Shown here in pieces: positions 51,238-59,775 of a DNA stretch of 64,000 bases. The position numbers and the translations under genes were made by a program. Positions within the stretch are counted from its first letter, which is position 1, and each line of letters opens with the position of its first letter. Under the pieces are notes generated by a model. It was not told where the DNA came from and did no database searches. It was given only the letters and a program-made list of their open reading frames with translations. The DNA comes from G965220205 sp965220205 (GTDB taxonomy: Bacteria > Chloroflexota > Dehalococcoidia > Lucifugimonadales > Australimonadaceae). Where the stretch lies: NCBI GenBank assembly GCA_965220205.1, contig OZ244812.1, forward strand, positions 1,674,001-1,738,000. Direction: 5' to 3'.

Positions 51238-51921
51238 ATGATCGATGATGCGGCAACCCGGTTCGGCGAGGTCGTCGAGGCGTCCGTCGAGACGCTGATC
51301 GGCCAGTGCCACCGGCTCTACGAGGCCCCTCCGTTGGGCACGCTCGTGCGGGCCGGGGACGATGTCTACGGCGTCGTCAGCGGCATCGTCACGAGCGCGC
51401 TCGACCCCACGCGACGCGTCATCGCGCGGGGCGCCGACGCTGCGACCGAGTCCGAGGTCTACGCCGCGCACCCGCAGCTCGAACGTCTGCTGCGCACCGA
51501 CGTTACGATCGCCGTCGTCGGTCACCGGCCGCCGGCGGACGACGCGCCTCGACGGAACGACGGCCCGTTCGCCCAGTACCTGCCGCCGCTCCCGCCGCGC
51601 ATCCACACGTTCCTCTACGCCTGCAGCGCCGCGGAGGCCCGCGCGTTCCTTGGTCTAGACGGAGGGGGTTTCGGCGGAGGGGGCTTGGACGGCAAGCGCG
51701 GGGGCGCCGCGTCCGTCAGGCTCGATTTCGTCTCGCTGCTCATCGGAGGGGGGCCGGCGGACGACGACGTGCTCGCCGCTGCGCTGCGCCGTGCGTCGCT
51801 CGCGTTCGACGCGCCCGCCGAGTTCCTCCTGGCAGCGAGCCGGGCGGTCGCGGTCCTGCTGGCCAACGACACGGCAAGGCTCAACACCATTCTGCGGCGG
51901 TTGCCGCTGGACCAGAGCTAG
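51238..51921 (+). CDS. HAS-barrel-like partner protein upstream of HerA
   Basis: A 227-residue soluble protein with an N-terminal part (LGTLVRAGDDVYGVVSGIVTSALDP, then RVIARGADAATESEVYAAHPQLERLLRTDVTIAVVGH) that resembles the HAS-barrel domain found in HerA ATPases. A flexible Gly-rich loop (GGGFGGGGLDGKRGG) is near residue 140. The C-terminus is helical. No nuclease motif is recognised, so it is not evidently NurA. It ends 11 bp before the HerA gene, which implies a shared complex (inference). Confidence 0.65.
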   Translation: MIDDAATRFGEVVEASVETLIGQCHRLYEAPPLGTLVRAGDDVYGVVSGIVTSALDPTRRVIARGADAATESEVYAAHPQLERLLRTDVTIAVVGHRPPADDAPRRNDGPFAQYLPPLPPRIHTFLYACSAAEARAFLGLDGGGFGGGGLDGKRGGAASVRLDFVSLLIGGGPADDDVLAAALRRASLAFDAPAEFLLAASRAVAVLLANDTARLNTILRRLPLDQS

Positions 51922-51932
51922 GAGGAGCGGGC

Positions 51933-53579
51933 TTGCAGGACGAACGCCAAGAGGCAGGCGGCGGGGTCGGCGAGGGAGCGGGCGAGGACCTGGGCATCGT
52001 GGCCGGCGGCTCGCTGTCCAGCGGGCTCGACGTGCGGCTGAGCGACTCCGCGGCGGTCGAGACGGCGAAGGTCGGGACATTCGTCGTAGTGCACGGCACC
52101 GCGAACCGGTTCTTCGGCATCATCACGGACCTCTCGCTCGAGAGCTCCGACGCGCGCCTCGCGTCGAGTCTCGGCCACATGGACCCGGCGATGCCGCGAG
52201 TGCTCGCGGGCGCCGGCGTATTCGCTCAGGCGCGCGTAACGCCGATGCTGGCCACTGGCGTCGGCGAGGAGGGCCCGCAGCCGGCCCGGTCGCTCCCCGG
52301 CCACTTCGCTCCCGTGAGGCGCGCGAGCAACGAGGACGTGCAGGAGGTGTTCGGCGCCGAGGACGCCCGGCACGTCTACATCGGTAGTCCGTTGGACATG
52401 GAGGACACGCGCGTCTGCTTGGACCTCGAGGAGCTCGTGAAACGCTCCAACGGCGTGTTCGGGAAGAGCGGGTCCGGCAAGAGTTTCCTGACCCGCATCC
52501 TCTTGGCCGCGGTCCTCCAGCGGGACGTGGCCACGAATCTCGTGTTCGACATGCACGGCGAGTACGGCTGGCAGGCGACCTCCGAGTCGGGCTACGCCGC
52601 CAAGGGGCTCAGACAGCTGTTCGGCAACCGCGTGTCGGTGTTCTCGCTGGACGCGGACTCGGCCCGCATTCGCCGGCTCTCGCCCGACGTCGATGTCCGC
52701 ATCGGGCTGAACGAGATCGAGCCCGAGGACATCGCCATCCTCGCTGGGACGCTCGGTATCTCCGAGGCGGGGCTCAACGCCTGCTACGAGCTTCACGCGC
52801 GCCATGGGGAGAACTGGATACGCGACTTCATGGCGGACGACGGCGAGGCTATCCGGCAGCTCTCGAGCCAGGGCGAGCACCAAGGCGCTCTCGAGGCCCT
52901 CCGCCGCAAGCTCCGGACCCTCGCGCGCATCGGGTTCGTCACCGACCATCGCGTCGCGCCGGGCGCGAGCGCCGTCAAGCGCGTCCTCGAACACCTCGAG
53001 GACAACCGCCACGTGGTCCTCGAGTTCGGACGCTACGGCGACGACCTGACCGCGTATCTGCTGGCGGCGAACCTGATCACACGGCGCATCCACGACGCGT
53101 ACCGCCGGCGGACCGAGGCGGCGATGGCGGAGAACGCCAGACCGCCCAAGCCGCTCGTCATCACCATCGAGGAGGCCCACCGCTTCCTCAGCCCCGGCGT
53201 CGCGGCCCAGACGATCTTCGGCACGATCGCGCGAGAGATGCGCAAGTACCGCGTCACCCTACTCGTCGTCGACCAGCGTCCGTCGGGCATCGACGACGAG
53301 GTGCTCAGCCAGCTCGGCACCCGCATCACGTGTCAGCTCGACAACGACCGCGACGTGGACGCCGTCCTGCGCGGCGCGCCCGGCTCGCGCGAGATGCGGT
53401 CCGTGCTGTCGCGCCTCGAATCGCAGCAGCAAGCGCTCATCTTCGGGCACGCGCTGCCCATGCCGGTCGTCGTTCGGACCCGCGACTACAACCAGTTCGC
53501 GGCCGAGGTCGCCGTGCCGGGCTACGGCCTCGCGCAGACCGCCCCCTTCGACAAGCGCGACCTCTTCGGCTCGCCCTAG
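51933..53579 (+). CDS. HerA-type DNA-translocating ATPase
   Basis: A 548-residue FtsK/HerA-superfamily ATPase. The N-terminal HAS-barrel region (VGTFVVVHGTANRFFGIITDLSL) is followed by Walker A VFGKSGSGKSFLTRIL, Walker B KPLVITIEEAHRF and the LVVDQRPSGID segment with sensor and arginine-finger residues (SQLGTRI). HerA hexamers drive DNA end resection with NurA in archaea; bacterial relatives work in repair or defence. TTG start with AGGAGG seven bases upstream. The stop TAG is within a CTAG that borders a repeat-element fragment. No NurA or Sir2 partner is adjacent. Confidence 0.92.
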   Translation: MQDERQEAGGGVGEGAGEDLGIVAGGSLSSGLDVRLSDSAAVETAKVGTFVVVHGTANRFFGIITDLSLESSDARLASSLGHMDPAMPRVLAGAGVFAQARVTPMLATGVGEEGPQPARSLPGHFAPVRRASNEDVQEVFGAEDARHVYIGSPLDMEDTRVCLDLEELVKRSNGVFGKSGSGKSFLTRILLAAVLQRDVATNLVFDMHGEYGWQATSESGYAAKGLRQLFGNRVSVFSLDADSARIRRLSPDVDVRIGLNEIEPEDIAILAGTLGISEAGLNACYELHARHGENWIRDFMADDGEAIRQLSSQGEHQGALEALRRKLRTLARIGFVTDHRVAPGASAVKRVLEHLEDNRHVVLEFGRYGDDLTAYLLAANLITRRIHDAYRRRTEAAMAENARPPKPLVITIEEAHRFLSPGVAAQTIFGTIAREMRKYRVTLLVVDQRPSGIDDEVLSQLGTRITCQLDNDRDVDAVLRGAPGSREMRSVLSRLESQQQALIFGHALPMPVVVRTRDYNQFAAEVAVPGYGLAQTAPFDKRDLFGSP

Positions 53580-53603
53580 GGAACATCTGAATAACTCCGT
53601 CCC
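53576..53603. repeat. Solo end of the CTAG-bounded MITE-like element
   Basis: CTAGGGAACATCTGAATA followed by ACTCCGTCCC matches, as reverse complement, the right end of the element at 58411-58551. The rest of the element is missing. The CTAG carries the TAG stop of the HerA gene. Confidence 0.6.
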
Positions 53604-53666
53604 CACCGCTTCCGGTTGCGGCGCCTCCGCCTGTCAATAACCCCCACAGGAGCTATGCCTAGGCCG

Positions 53667-53696
53667 TTGTTTGGCCCATGTGGGCGATGGTATCCT
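53667..53696 (+). promoter_or_regulatory. Candidate promoter of the leucine-type dehydrogenase
   Basis: TTGTTT (53667-53672), an 18-bp spacer and TATCCT (53691-53696) lie 22 bp before the chosen ATG at 53719. This promoter position argues against the longer starts at 53671 or 53698. Confidence 0.45.
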
Positions 53697-53718
53697 TATG
53701 TCAGAGGGGGCAACGGCC

Positions 53719-54774
53719 ATGCGATTCGTCGAATACATGCAGAAAAAGGGGCATCGTGAGCTAGCGGTGTGGACCGATACCGAAACGGGCCTCAAGGCCT
53801 TTATCGCGATCCACGACCTCACCCTCGGTCCCGCTCTCGGCGGGACGCGCATCTGGCCCCACGCGACCGACGAGGACGCAATCATGGACGTGCTGCGTCT
53901 CGCGCGCGCCATGACCTACAAGTCCGCGGCGGCCGGCCTCAACCTCGGCGGCGGCAAGGGGCTCATCCTCGCCGACCCCCGCAAGGACAAGACCGAGGCC
54001 CTGTTGCGCTCGTACGGACGCTTCGTCGATTCGATGGGCGGACGCTACGTGACCACTGAGGACGTAGGCGCGAACGCGCAGGACATGGAGTGGATATCCC
54101 GCGAAACCGAGCACGTTGTCGGCCTCTCCGAGGAGCTCGGGGGCAGCGGCAACCCCGCCAGAGTCACCGGGTTCGGCGTGTACCAGGCCATGCGGGCCTG
54201 CGCCGAGGCCGCCTGGGGCTCCGACTCCCTCGAGGGCCGCACCGTGGCGATGCAGGGTTTCGGCAACGTGGCCTCTTCCATCGCGGTCCATGTGAAGGAA
54301 GCGGGCGCCAAGCTCGTCGTAACCGACATCAACGACGCGGCCATCGCTAAGGCCGAGGCCATGGGCGTCGCCGCCATCGTCGAGCCCGACGCCATCTTCG
54401 ACGTCGAGTGCGACGTCTTCGCGCCGTGCGCGCTGGGCGGGGCGCTCAACTCCGGGACGATTCCGCGGCTGCGCAGCGCCGTCGTCTGCGGCGCCGCGAA
54501 TAACCAGCTTGCGGACGACGACAGCGCCGAGCAGCTCCGCAAGCGCGGGATTCTCTACGCGCCCGACTTCATCGCGAACGCCGGCGGCGTCATCAACGTC
54601 TATTTCGAACTCGGCCGCGCGTACGACCGGGACGCGGCGATGGAAAAGACGGCCCACATCTACGACACGATGGGACGCGTCATCGCCACGTCGAATCGCG
54701 AGGACATCACCACCGCCGAGGCCGCCAACCGCATCGCCGAGGAGCGTCTGGAAGCCGCGCGCCGGGACCGGTAG
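53719..54774 (+). CDS. Glu/Leu/Phe/Val dehydrogenase (leucine dehydrogenase type)
   Basis: A 351-residue NAD-dependent amino-acid dehydrogenase that reversibly deaminates branched-chain or aromatic amino acids. Motifs: GLKAFIAIHDLTLGPALGGTRI, the catalytic Lys in KSAAAGLNLGGGKG, Rossmann VAMQGFGNVASS and the end ANAGGVINVYFEL. The family N-terminus matches MRFVEYMQKKGHRELAVW, so ATG 53719 behind GAGGGGG is chosen. Exact amino acid preference cannot be assigned. Confidence 0.93.
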   Translation: MRFVEYMQKKGHRELAVWTDTETGLKAFIAIHDLTLGPALGGTRIWPHATDEDAIMDVLRLARAMTYKSAAAGLNLGGGKGLILADPRKDKTEALLRSYGRFVDSMGGRYVTTEDVGANAQDMEWISRETEHVVGLSEELGGSGNPARVTGFGVYQAMRACAEAAWGSDSLEGRTVAMQGFGNVASSIAVHVKEAGAKLVVTDINDAAIAKAEAMGVAAIVEPDAIFDVECDVFAPCALGGALNSGTIPRLRSAVVCGAANNQLADDDSAEQLRKRGILYAPDFIANAGGVINVYFELGRAYDRDAAMEKTAHIYDTMGRVIATSNREDITTAEAANRIAEERLEAARRDR

Positions 54775-54783
54775 CCGCCCCTC

Positions 54784-55149
54784 CTACGACAACCCCCAGT
54801 CCGTCAGCTCGGCGTCGGTGATGCCGAAGTAGTGCGCGACCTCATGAACGACGGTGTCGCGGACCTCGCTTACGACCTCGGCGCGGCTCGAGCAGATGGC
54901 TTCGATGGGTGCCTGGAAGATGGTGATGATGTCGGGCGGGACCATGTTCCCGTCGTAGCGGTCGGGCAGCGGCACACCGACGTAGAGGCCCAGGAGCGTT
55001 TCGCCCTCCTCCATGCCAGCGCCGCTGAGCTGCCGCCTGGTCGGCCAGCGCCGCACCTGAATGTCCACGTTGTGCATGATGTCCAGGAAGAAGTCGGGCA
55101 GCTCGGTAACGGCTTCCCGCACGATTTCTTCGAATTGCGCTTTCCGCAT
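54784..55149 (-). CDS. Small zincin-like metallopeptidase family protein
   Basis: A 121-residue member of the minimal zincin family (once DUF1025). It has FEEIVREAVTELPDFFLDIMHNVDI at the N-terminus, GLYVGVPLPDR and DIITIFQAPIEA in the middle, and the metal site HEVAHYFGITDAEL at the C-terminus (HExxH plus a distal acidic residue). Peptide substrate is unknown. No ribosome-binding site is seen for ATG 55149; TTG 55167 is an alternative. It is convergent with the leucine-type dehydrogenase. Confidence 0.88.
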   Translation of the reverse strand: MRKAQFEEIVREAVTELPDFFLDIMHNVDIQVRRWPTRRQLSGAGMEEGETLLGLYVGVPLPDRYDGNMVPPDIITIFQAPIEAICSSRAEVVSEVRDTVVHEVAHYFGITDAELTDWGLS

Positions 55150-55199
55150 GATGTTGCCGAGGGCCAATGAACGAGGGAGGGATGAACGAGCGCCGGCGA

Positions 55200-56057
55200 C
55201 TACGCCGCAGCCGCAGCCTTCCGCCTGATCTCCTTCATCGTGTCCACGTTCCGCGCGTCCGGCCCCTTGTTCTCGTAGCCGGGGACCTCGAGGTAGAACG
55301 GAACGTCGCGGAACGCGGGGTGCGAGAGGATCGCGTCGAAGGCGGCGAGCCCCATCTGGCCCTCGCCGATGTTCTCGTGCCGGTCCACGGCGCCGCCGAA
55401 CGGCGGCTTGGAGTCGTTACAGTGGACTGCGACCAGGTGCTGCAACCCGATCTCGCGGTCGAACTCGTCCATCGCCGACGCCACGCCCTCGGGCGTCGTG
55501 AGGTCGTAGCCGGCCGCGAAGCTGTGCTGCGTGTCCAGACACACCTGCACGCGTGGGTCGTTCACCTCCCGCATCATCGTGCCGAGCTCTGAGAATTTCG
55601 AACCCACGTGGTTGCCCATGCCCGCGCTGTTCTCGAGGATCAGCAGCACGTCCTCGGGCGACTGGTCGAGCACATCCCGAATGCCCTGGGCCACCTGCTC
55701 GAGGACGCCCTCGAACCCGCGCCCCTTGTGGCTGCCCAGATGGAAGATGACCCCCATCGCGCCCAGCTCCTGCGCGGCGTTCATGTACTTGATGAGCGAG
55801 CCCTTGCCACGGCTCACCAACGCTGCGTCGTCGCTCCCCAGGCTGACCAGATAGATGCCGTGGAACACGTTCGGGCCGATGTTGTGCTCGCGCGCCTTGG
55901 CCTTGAAGTCGGCGGCCACCTTCTCGTCGATGGGCTTGAAGGCCCATCCTTGCGGAGGCGACACGAACATCTGCACCGCCTCCGCCCCGATGTTCAGGGC
56001 GCGGTCGATGGCCAGGTCGGCGCTCTCCGACGATGAGACGTGTGCTCCGATCCGCAT
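55200..56057 (-). CDS. nfo: Endonuclease IV (AP endonuclease)
   Basis: A 285-residue TIM-barrel enzyme that cuts DNA at abasic sites in base-excision repair. Zinc-ligand motifs appear in order: IGAHVSSS, VIFHLGSHKG, LLILENSAGMGNHVG, VCLDTQHSFAAGYD, VAVHCNDSKPPFGGAVDRHENIGEGQMG and YLEVPG. GAGGAGG lies 4 bp before the ATG. It lies 50 bp upstream of the metallopeptidase gene on the same strand. Confidence 0.95.
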   Translation of the reverse strand: MRIGAHVSSSESADLAIDRALNIGAEAVQMFVSPPQGWAFKPIDEKVAADFKAKAREHNIGPNVFHGIYLVSLGSDDAALVSRGKGSLIKYMNAAQELGAMGVIFHLGSHKGRGFEGVLEQVAQGIRDVLDQSPEDVLLILENSAGMGNHVGSKFSELGTMMREVNDPRVQVCLDTQHSFAAGYDLTTPEGVASAMDEFDREIGLQHLVAVHCNDSKPPFGGAVDRHENIGEGQMGLAAFDAILSHPAFRDVPFYLEVPGYENKGPDARNVDTMKEIRRKAAAAA

Positions 56058-56160
56058 GATGCCTCCTCGCGCGCGGCGTACGCGGACATTATGCTGAGGC
56101 AGGCGCCTTTCGGGCAATGGCGTCGCCCGCGGGCAGAGCCACGCCGCTGCGAGGGAGCCA

Positions 56161-56571
56161 ATGTCGACAGACGCAGAGGCCTCGGGGCCGGACATCGACA
56201 TTCATCAGTCCGGTCCGGCCACGGGAGGGGCTGCGTCTTGGGCCGTCTCTTTCGAGGTCGAGAACCGCGGCCCCGGTCCCGTACAACTCGTCGACGCCAG
56301 GATCCCCCATCCGAAGTACCGTGCGGCCCCGCACGAGTTCGGCGGCGAACGTCTCGCCCCCGAGACGCACGTGCGGTTCGACTGTAGCGTCGCATTCAGC
56401 GAGGCCCCAGGCGACGACGCCGAGAACGCCTTCGTCATCTTGCGGGTCGTGTGGCGCGGCCAGACCTGGCGCGTGTTGCAGAGACTCACGGTACGGGCTG
56501 GCCCGCGAGGCGAGCCTACCGCCGTCAACGAGAACATGACCGCGCACGTTGTCGGATTCGCGGGCGACTAG
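56161..56571 (+). CDS. Uncharacterised Ig-like beta-sandwich protein
   Basis: A 136-residue protein without signal peptide. Alternating hydrophobic strands (ASWAVSFEVENRGPGPVQLVDARIPHPKY, HVRFDCSVAF, AFVILRVVWRGQTWRVLQRLTV) suggest a beta-sandwich such as those in cohesin- or CARDB-like domains. No catalytic motif is seen. GGGAG lies before the ATG. Its TAG is shared, through a CTAG, with the stop of the convergent oxidoreductase gene. Confidence 0.65.
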   Translation: MSTDAEASGPDIDIHQSGPATGGAASWAVSFEVENRGPGPVQLVDARIPHPKYRAAPHEFGGERLAPETHVRFDCSVAFSEAPGDDAENAFVILRVVWRGQTWRVLQRLTVRAGPRGEPTAVNENMTAHVVGFAGD

Positions 56572-57545
56572 GGAACGAGCACGATGCGGCCCACGGCGCG
56601 CCGCTCGCGCAGCTCCTCGCAGGCGGCGCGCAACCCCGCCGCGTTGAGCGTCAGTTCCCGATGAACGACGGGCGACAGCGCCCCCTCCCGCATCGCCGCG
56701 AGCGCCCGTTCGACGTGCCGCCGCTCCGCCCCTCGGCTGCCGAAGGCCTGCGCCTCGCGGAACACCGCCTCGGCCACGGGGAACGCTGCAGCGGCCCTGC
56801 CGATCTGCCCGAGCAGCACCAGCCTGCCTCTCACGGCGAGTGAGCGGACCGCCGCGTCGACGCTTGCGCCGCCGACCGTATCGACGACGACGTCCGCTCC
56901 GGCGTCGCCGGTGAGCGCTCGCACCATCTCCGGCACGGGCGCCGCGCCGTCGTCCAACAACACGGCGTCCAGCCAGGGCTGCGCTTCGAGGACGCTGACT
57001 TTCGACTCCGACGAGGTGACGCCGAACACGCGGGCGCCAGCGGCGTGAGCTGCCTGAGCGGCATGTTGGCCGAGTCCGCCGCTCGCGCCGGTGACTACGA
57101 CCGTTTCTCCCGCGGCGGCGCGCCCCACGTCGACGACCGCCTTCAGCACTACGCCCACGGGACACGCGGCGAGCGCAGCGGACGCGGCCGGCACGCCCTC
57201 CGGCACGCGGACGAGCGAGCCCGCGGGGACGGCAACCAGCTCAGCGAATCCTCCGTCGCGGACATGCCCCAGCTCGCCCGGCATGAGGACGACGGTTGCG
57301 CCAAGCCAGCCGCGCTCCACCCCTGCCCCCAACTGCTCAACGGTCCCCACTACCTCGTGGCCCAACACCAGCGGCAGCCGCACGCGCCGGCGCAGCACGC
57401 CGGTCATGACGAGGATGTCGTGATGGCACACGCCAGCCGCCGCTACTCGCACGACCGCTTCGCCGTCAGCCGGCTCAGGCGCCGGGAGTTCACGGTCGGC
57501 GACGCCTGGGACCTCGCCGGCCGAGTCGAGTACGACTGCTCTCAT
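56568..57545 (-). CDS. Zinc-type alcohol dehydrogenase-like (MDR) oxidoreductase
   Basis: A 325-residue medium-chain dehydrogenase. Catalytic zinc region: VAAAGVCHHDIL (Cys) and LVLGHEVVG (His-Glu). The cofactor site is VVTGASGGLGQHAAQAAHAAGARV. The four-Cys structural zinc lobe of classical alcohol dehydrogenases is missing, so it is a shorter MDR subtype. Substrate unknown. It ends in the same CTAG as the Ig-like gene, so the two stop codons overlap. Confidence 0.9.
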   Translation of the reverse strand: MRAVVLDSAGEVPGVADRELPAPEPADGEAVVRVAAAGVCHHDILVMTGVLRRRVRLPLVLGHEVVGTVEQLGAGVERGWLGATVVLMPGELGHVRDGGFAELVAVPAGSLVRVPEGVPAASAALAACPVGVVLKAVVDVGRAAAGETVVVTGASGGLGQHAAQAAHAAGARVFGVTSSESKVSVLEAQPWLDAVLLDDGAAPVPEMVRALTGDAGADVVVDTVGGASVDAAVRSLAVRGRLVLLGQIGRAAAAFPVAEAVFREAQAFGSRGAERRHVERALAAMREGALSPVVHRELTLNAAGLRAACEELRERRAVGRIVLVP

Positions 57546-57649
57546 TCGCCGCTCCGCATGTGTTCGTTGCGCTCGCTAGGTTCGGGGCGCCCGTTCAGCG
57601 TACTGTAGACTGGGCGTCCTACTCGCCACGCAGCAAGAGAAGGAGGAGC

Positions 57650-58414
57650 ATGAACACCGACGATTTTGTCGCCGAACTCTGGGAGTACGCGCTGCAGGCG
57701 CCAATGCGCGAGCACCCGTGGTTCCAAGGCATCGCCCAGCACCGGTGGACCCGCGAGGAGATCATCGTCGGCGAGGTCCAACACTATCTGCGGGTCCGGC
57801 AGAACCCGGTCTACTTCGGGTACATCGCCGTCAACGCCGCCATCGAGCGCCAGCCCGGGCTTACGGAGGTCGTGCTGCAGAACTACATTGAGGAGCTGGC
57901 CGGCGATCGGAGCCACGTGGACATCATGTTCCAGTTTCTCGAGGAAGGGGGCGTGAGCCGGGAGGAGGCGGACTCCGCGGACCCCGCTCCGGGCACGCTC
58001 GCCGCAATCGAGATGATCCTGGGGCACTGCCAGCGGCGTTCGGCGCTCGAGGGCATCGCCATGCTGGCGTTCGTCGAGAGTCAACACGGAGGCGCCGACG
58101 GCGCCGCGGCTCTCGCGTACCCCGCGCTCACCGGCTACTACGGGTTCTCCGAGCACGCAGCCGAGACATACAGAATCCACGCGGAGCAGGATGTCTCCCA
58201 CGGGGCGAGTCAGATCGAGATGCTCCGCCTCCTGGCCACGGACGATGAGTCTCAGGAGCGCGTGCGGCGCGCCGTGAAGCTGGGCACCGAGGCGTGGAAC
58301 CTGGAGTGGGACGGTCACGTGCAGGCGATCACCGGCCGCCGCGAGTACTGGGACGGGGGCGACCGCCGCCTGCTGCTGCGAAGGCCAACGATCCGGCTCC
58401 CGCAGCCCACCTAG
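57650..58414 (+). CDS. TenA/PqqC-like haem-oxygenase-fold protein
   Basis: A 254-residue all-helical protein of the haem-oxygenase-like superfamily (PqqC, CADD, iron-containing redox enzymes). The typical opening ELWEYALQAPMREHPWFQGIAQHRWTREEI is followed by EVQHYLRVRQNPVYFGYIAVNA, AMLAFVESQHGG and YYGFSEHAAETYRIHAEQDVSHG, with Glu and His pairs that could bind a di-iron or other metal. The precise reaction is not known. AGGAGGAGC precedes the ATG. The stop TAG is in the CTAG that begins a MITE-like element. Confidence 0.85.
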   Translation: MNTDDFVAELWEYALQAPMREHPWFQGIAQHRWTREEIIVGEVQHYLRVRQNPVYFGYIAVNAAIERQPGLTEVVLQNYIEELAGDRSHVDIMFQFLEEGGVSREEADSADPAPGTLAAIEMILGHCQRRSALEGIAMLAFVESQHGGADGAAALAYPALTGYYGFSEHAAETYRIHAEQDVSHGASQIEMLRLLATDDESQERVRRAVKLGTEAWNLEWDGHVQAITGRREYWDGGDRRLLLRRPTIRLPQPT

Positions 58415-58551
58415 GGATCCTCTGAACAACGCGCTGATGCTCTCAGCAGTAGCGGAAGGGAGAGACTGGGAGCCCCCTCAATCCGTTCGTGGGACCCTTC
58501 GACGGGCTCAGGGCGAACGGATTTGGGACGGAGTATTCAGAGGTTCCCTAG
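58411..58551. mobile_element. 141-bp MITE-like element with CTAG target duplication, copy 2
   Basis: Begins CTAGGGATCCTCTGAACA and ends TATTCAGAGGTTCCCTAG, near-perfect inverted repeats enclosed by CTAG duplications. The inside has AGCAGTAGCGGAAGG and CTTCGACGGGCTCAGGG, matching copy 1 at 41583-41723. The left CTAG contains the stop of the preceding gene. Confidence 0.78.
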
Positions 58552-58561
58552 CGGACCCGCG

Positions 58562-58693
58562 TCAGAACGGGAACTCGGCTGGCAACGCCGACCGCAACTC
58601 CAGGTATTCGGGGTCGTCAGCGTACTCCTCGGCGATCGCGCGGAGCCGGTCCACGAGGTCCTCGAGCGTCATCTGCAGGGTGTTGGAGACCAT
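58562..58693 (-). CDS. Putative 43-residue protein downstream of secDF
   Basis: A short minus-strand frame, ATG 58693 to TGA 58562, encodes a charged helical peptide: MVSNTLQMTLEDLVDRLRAI, then AEEYADDPEYLELRSALPAE and FPF. Codon use looks like that of the neighbouring genes, and the order of hydrophobic and charged residues fits a real helix. There is no clear ribosome-binding site and no family I know, so it may be a remnant. Confidence 0.35.
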   Translation of the reverse strand: MVSNTLQMTLEDLVDRLRAIAEEYADDPEYLELRSALPAEFPF

Positions 58694-58803
58694 ACCCGTG
58701 GTCTCTTCGAAGTCGCCGCTTCAGCTGCGGTATCAGCCGCGCATGCGGGACATGAGGTAGGAGTCTTCCTGCCGCAACCCGTACTCCCTTCTTCCCGCCG
58801 GCG

Positions 58804-59775
58804 CTAGGCCGCCGCGCGCCTGCGCCGGCCGACCAGCGGGATACGCGAGAAGAAGCCGCCGATCTCGCCGTTTTCCCAGGACACCAGTATAAGGCTCGCA
58901 ATGCAGATCGAGCTGTAGGTCCCGACGATGACGCCGGCCGCGAGCACGAACAGTAACGGGTGAATCGACGAGCTCGCGAACAGCACGAGCGAGACCACGA
59001 CGATCAGCAGTGTAATCGACGTGTTGAGGGAGCGGCCGATGGTCTCGCGGACGCTGAGGTTGACGACCTCGGTGACCGATCCCGCGGGGAAGCGTCCGAC
59101 GTTCTCGCGCACCCGGTCGAACACGACGATGGTGTCGTTGACGCTGTAGCCGATCGTCGTGAGCACGCCTGTGATGAACATCGCGTTCACCTCGAGGCCC
59201 AGCGTCTTGCCCAGCAGCGAAAAGAGGCCGAAGACGATGAGCACGTCGTGCAGCAGGGCCACGATGGCGGCGGCGCCATAGCGGAACGGGGACGGCACAC
59301 GGCGGAACGCCCAGGTCACGTAGAACAGGATCACGACCGCCGCGACGATGACGGAGATGACGGCGCGACGGACGTTCTCGGCGCCGATAATCCCCGATAC
59401 GTTGTCGAAGCTGACGATGGTCACGTCGCCGAGATTGTTGAGGGCGCCGCGCACGGCGTCGCGGTCTCCCGGTTGAACGTTCCCCTCGCTGTCCGGCCGG
59501 CCGGGAGCGAGCTCGCCGACCCGTACGAAGAATGACCGCGGGCCGGTCGACTGGACAACCGCCTCGTCGTGGCCGACGAACCGGAGCGCATCCTCGACGC
59601 CCTCAGGCGTGACGTCTCGGTCGTACTCGAGGGTGAGCGCCGCGCCGCCGCTGAAGTCGATGCCGGGCGTCAGCGCGGGCGGCACGGACAGCAGGACAAT
59701 CGACCCAAGCACGAGTAGGCTCGAGAAGAGGAAGAACCATTTGCGGTAGCCGGCGATGTTCACGCTACGCCCCAT
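58804..59775 (-). CDS. secF: Protein translocase subunit SecF
   Basis: A 323-residue inner-membrane subunit that helps SecYEG export proteins using the proton gradient. Motifs: PGIDFSGGAALTLEYD in the first periplasmic strand, then six membrane helices with ALLHDVLIVFGLFSLL, TTIGYSVNDTIVVFDRVREN and LNTSITLLIVVVSL. The gene overlaps the end of secD by 11 bp. Confidence 0.96.
   Translation of the reverse strand: MGRSVNIAGYRKWFFLFSSLLVLGSIVLLSVPPALTPGIDFSGGAALTLEYDRDVTPEGVEDALRFVGHDEAVVQSTGPRSFFVRVGELAPGRPDSEGNVQPGDRDAVRGALNNLGDVTIVSFDNVSGIIGAENVRRAVISVIVAAVVILFYVTWAFRRVPSPFRYGAAAIVALLHDVLIVFGLFSLLGKTLGLEVNAMFITGVLTTIGYSVNDTIVVFDRVRENVGRFPAGSVTEVVNLSVRETIGRSLNTSITLLIVVVSLVLFASSSIHPLLFVLAAGVIVGTYSSICIASLILVSWENGEIGGFFSRIPLVGRRRRAAA

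Noticed and set aside
56568..56571. CTAG shared by two convergent stop codons as another MITE end
   Set aside because: The flanking sequence does not continue with the element's CCTCTGAA terminus, so it is an ordinary overlapping stop.
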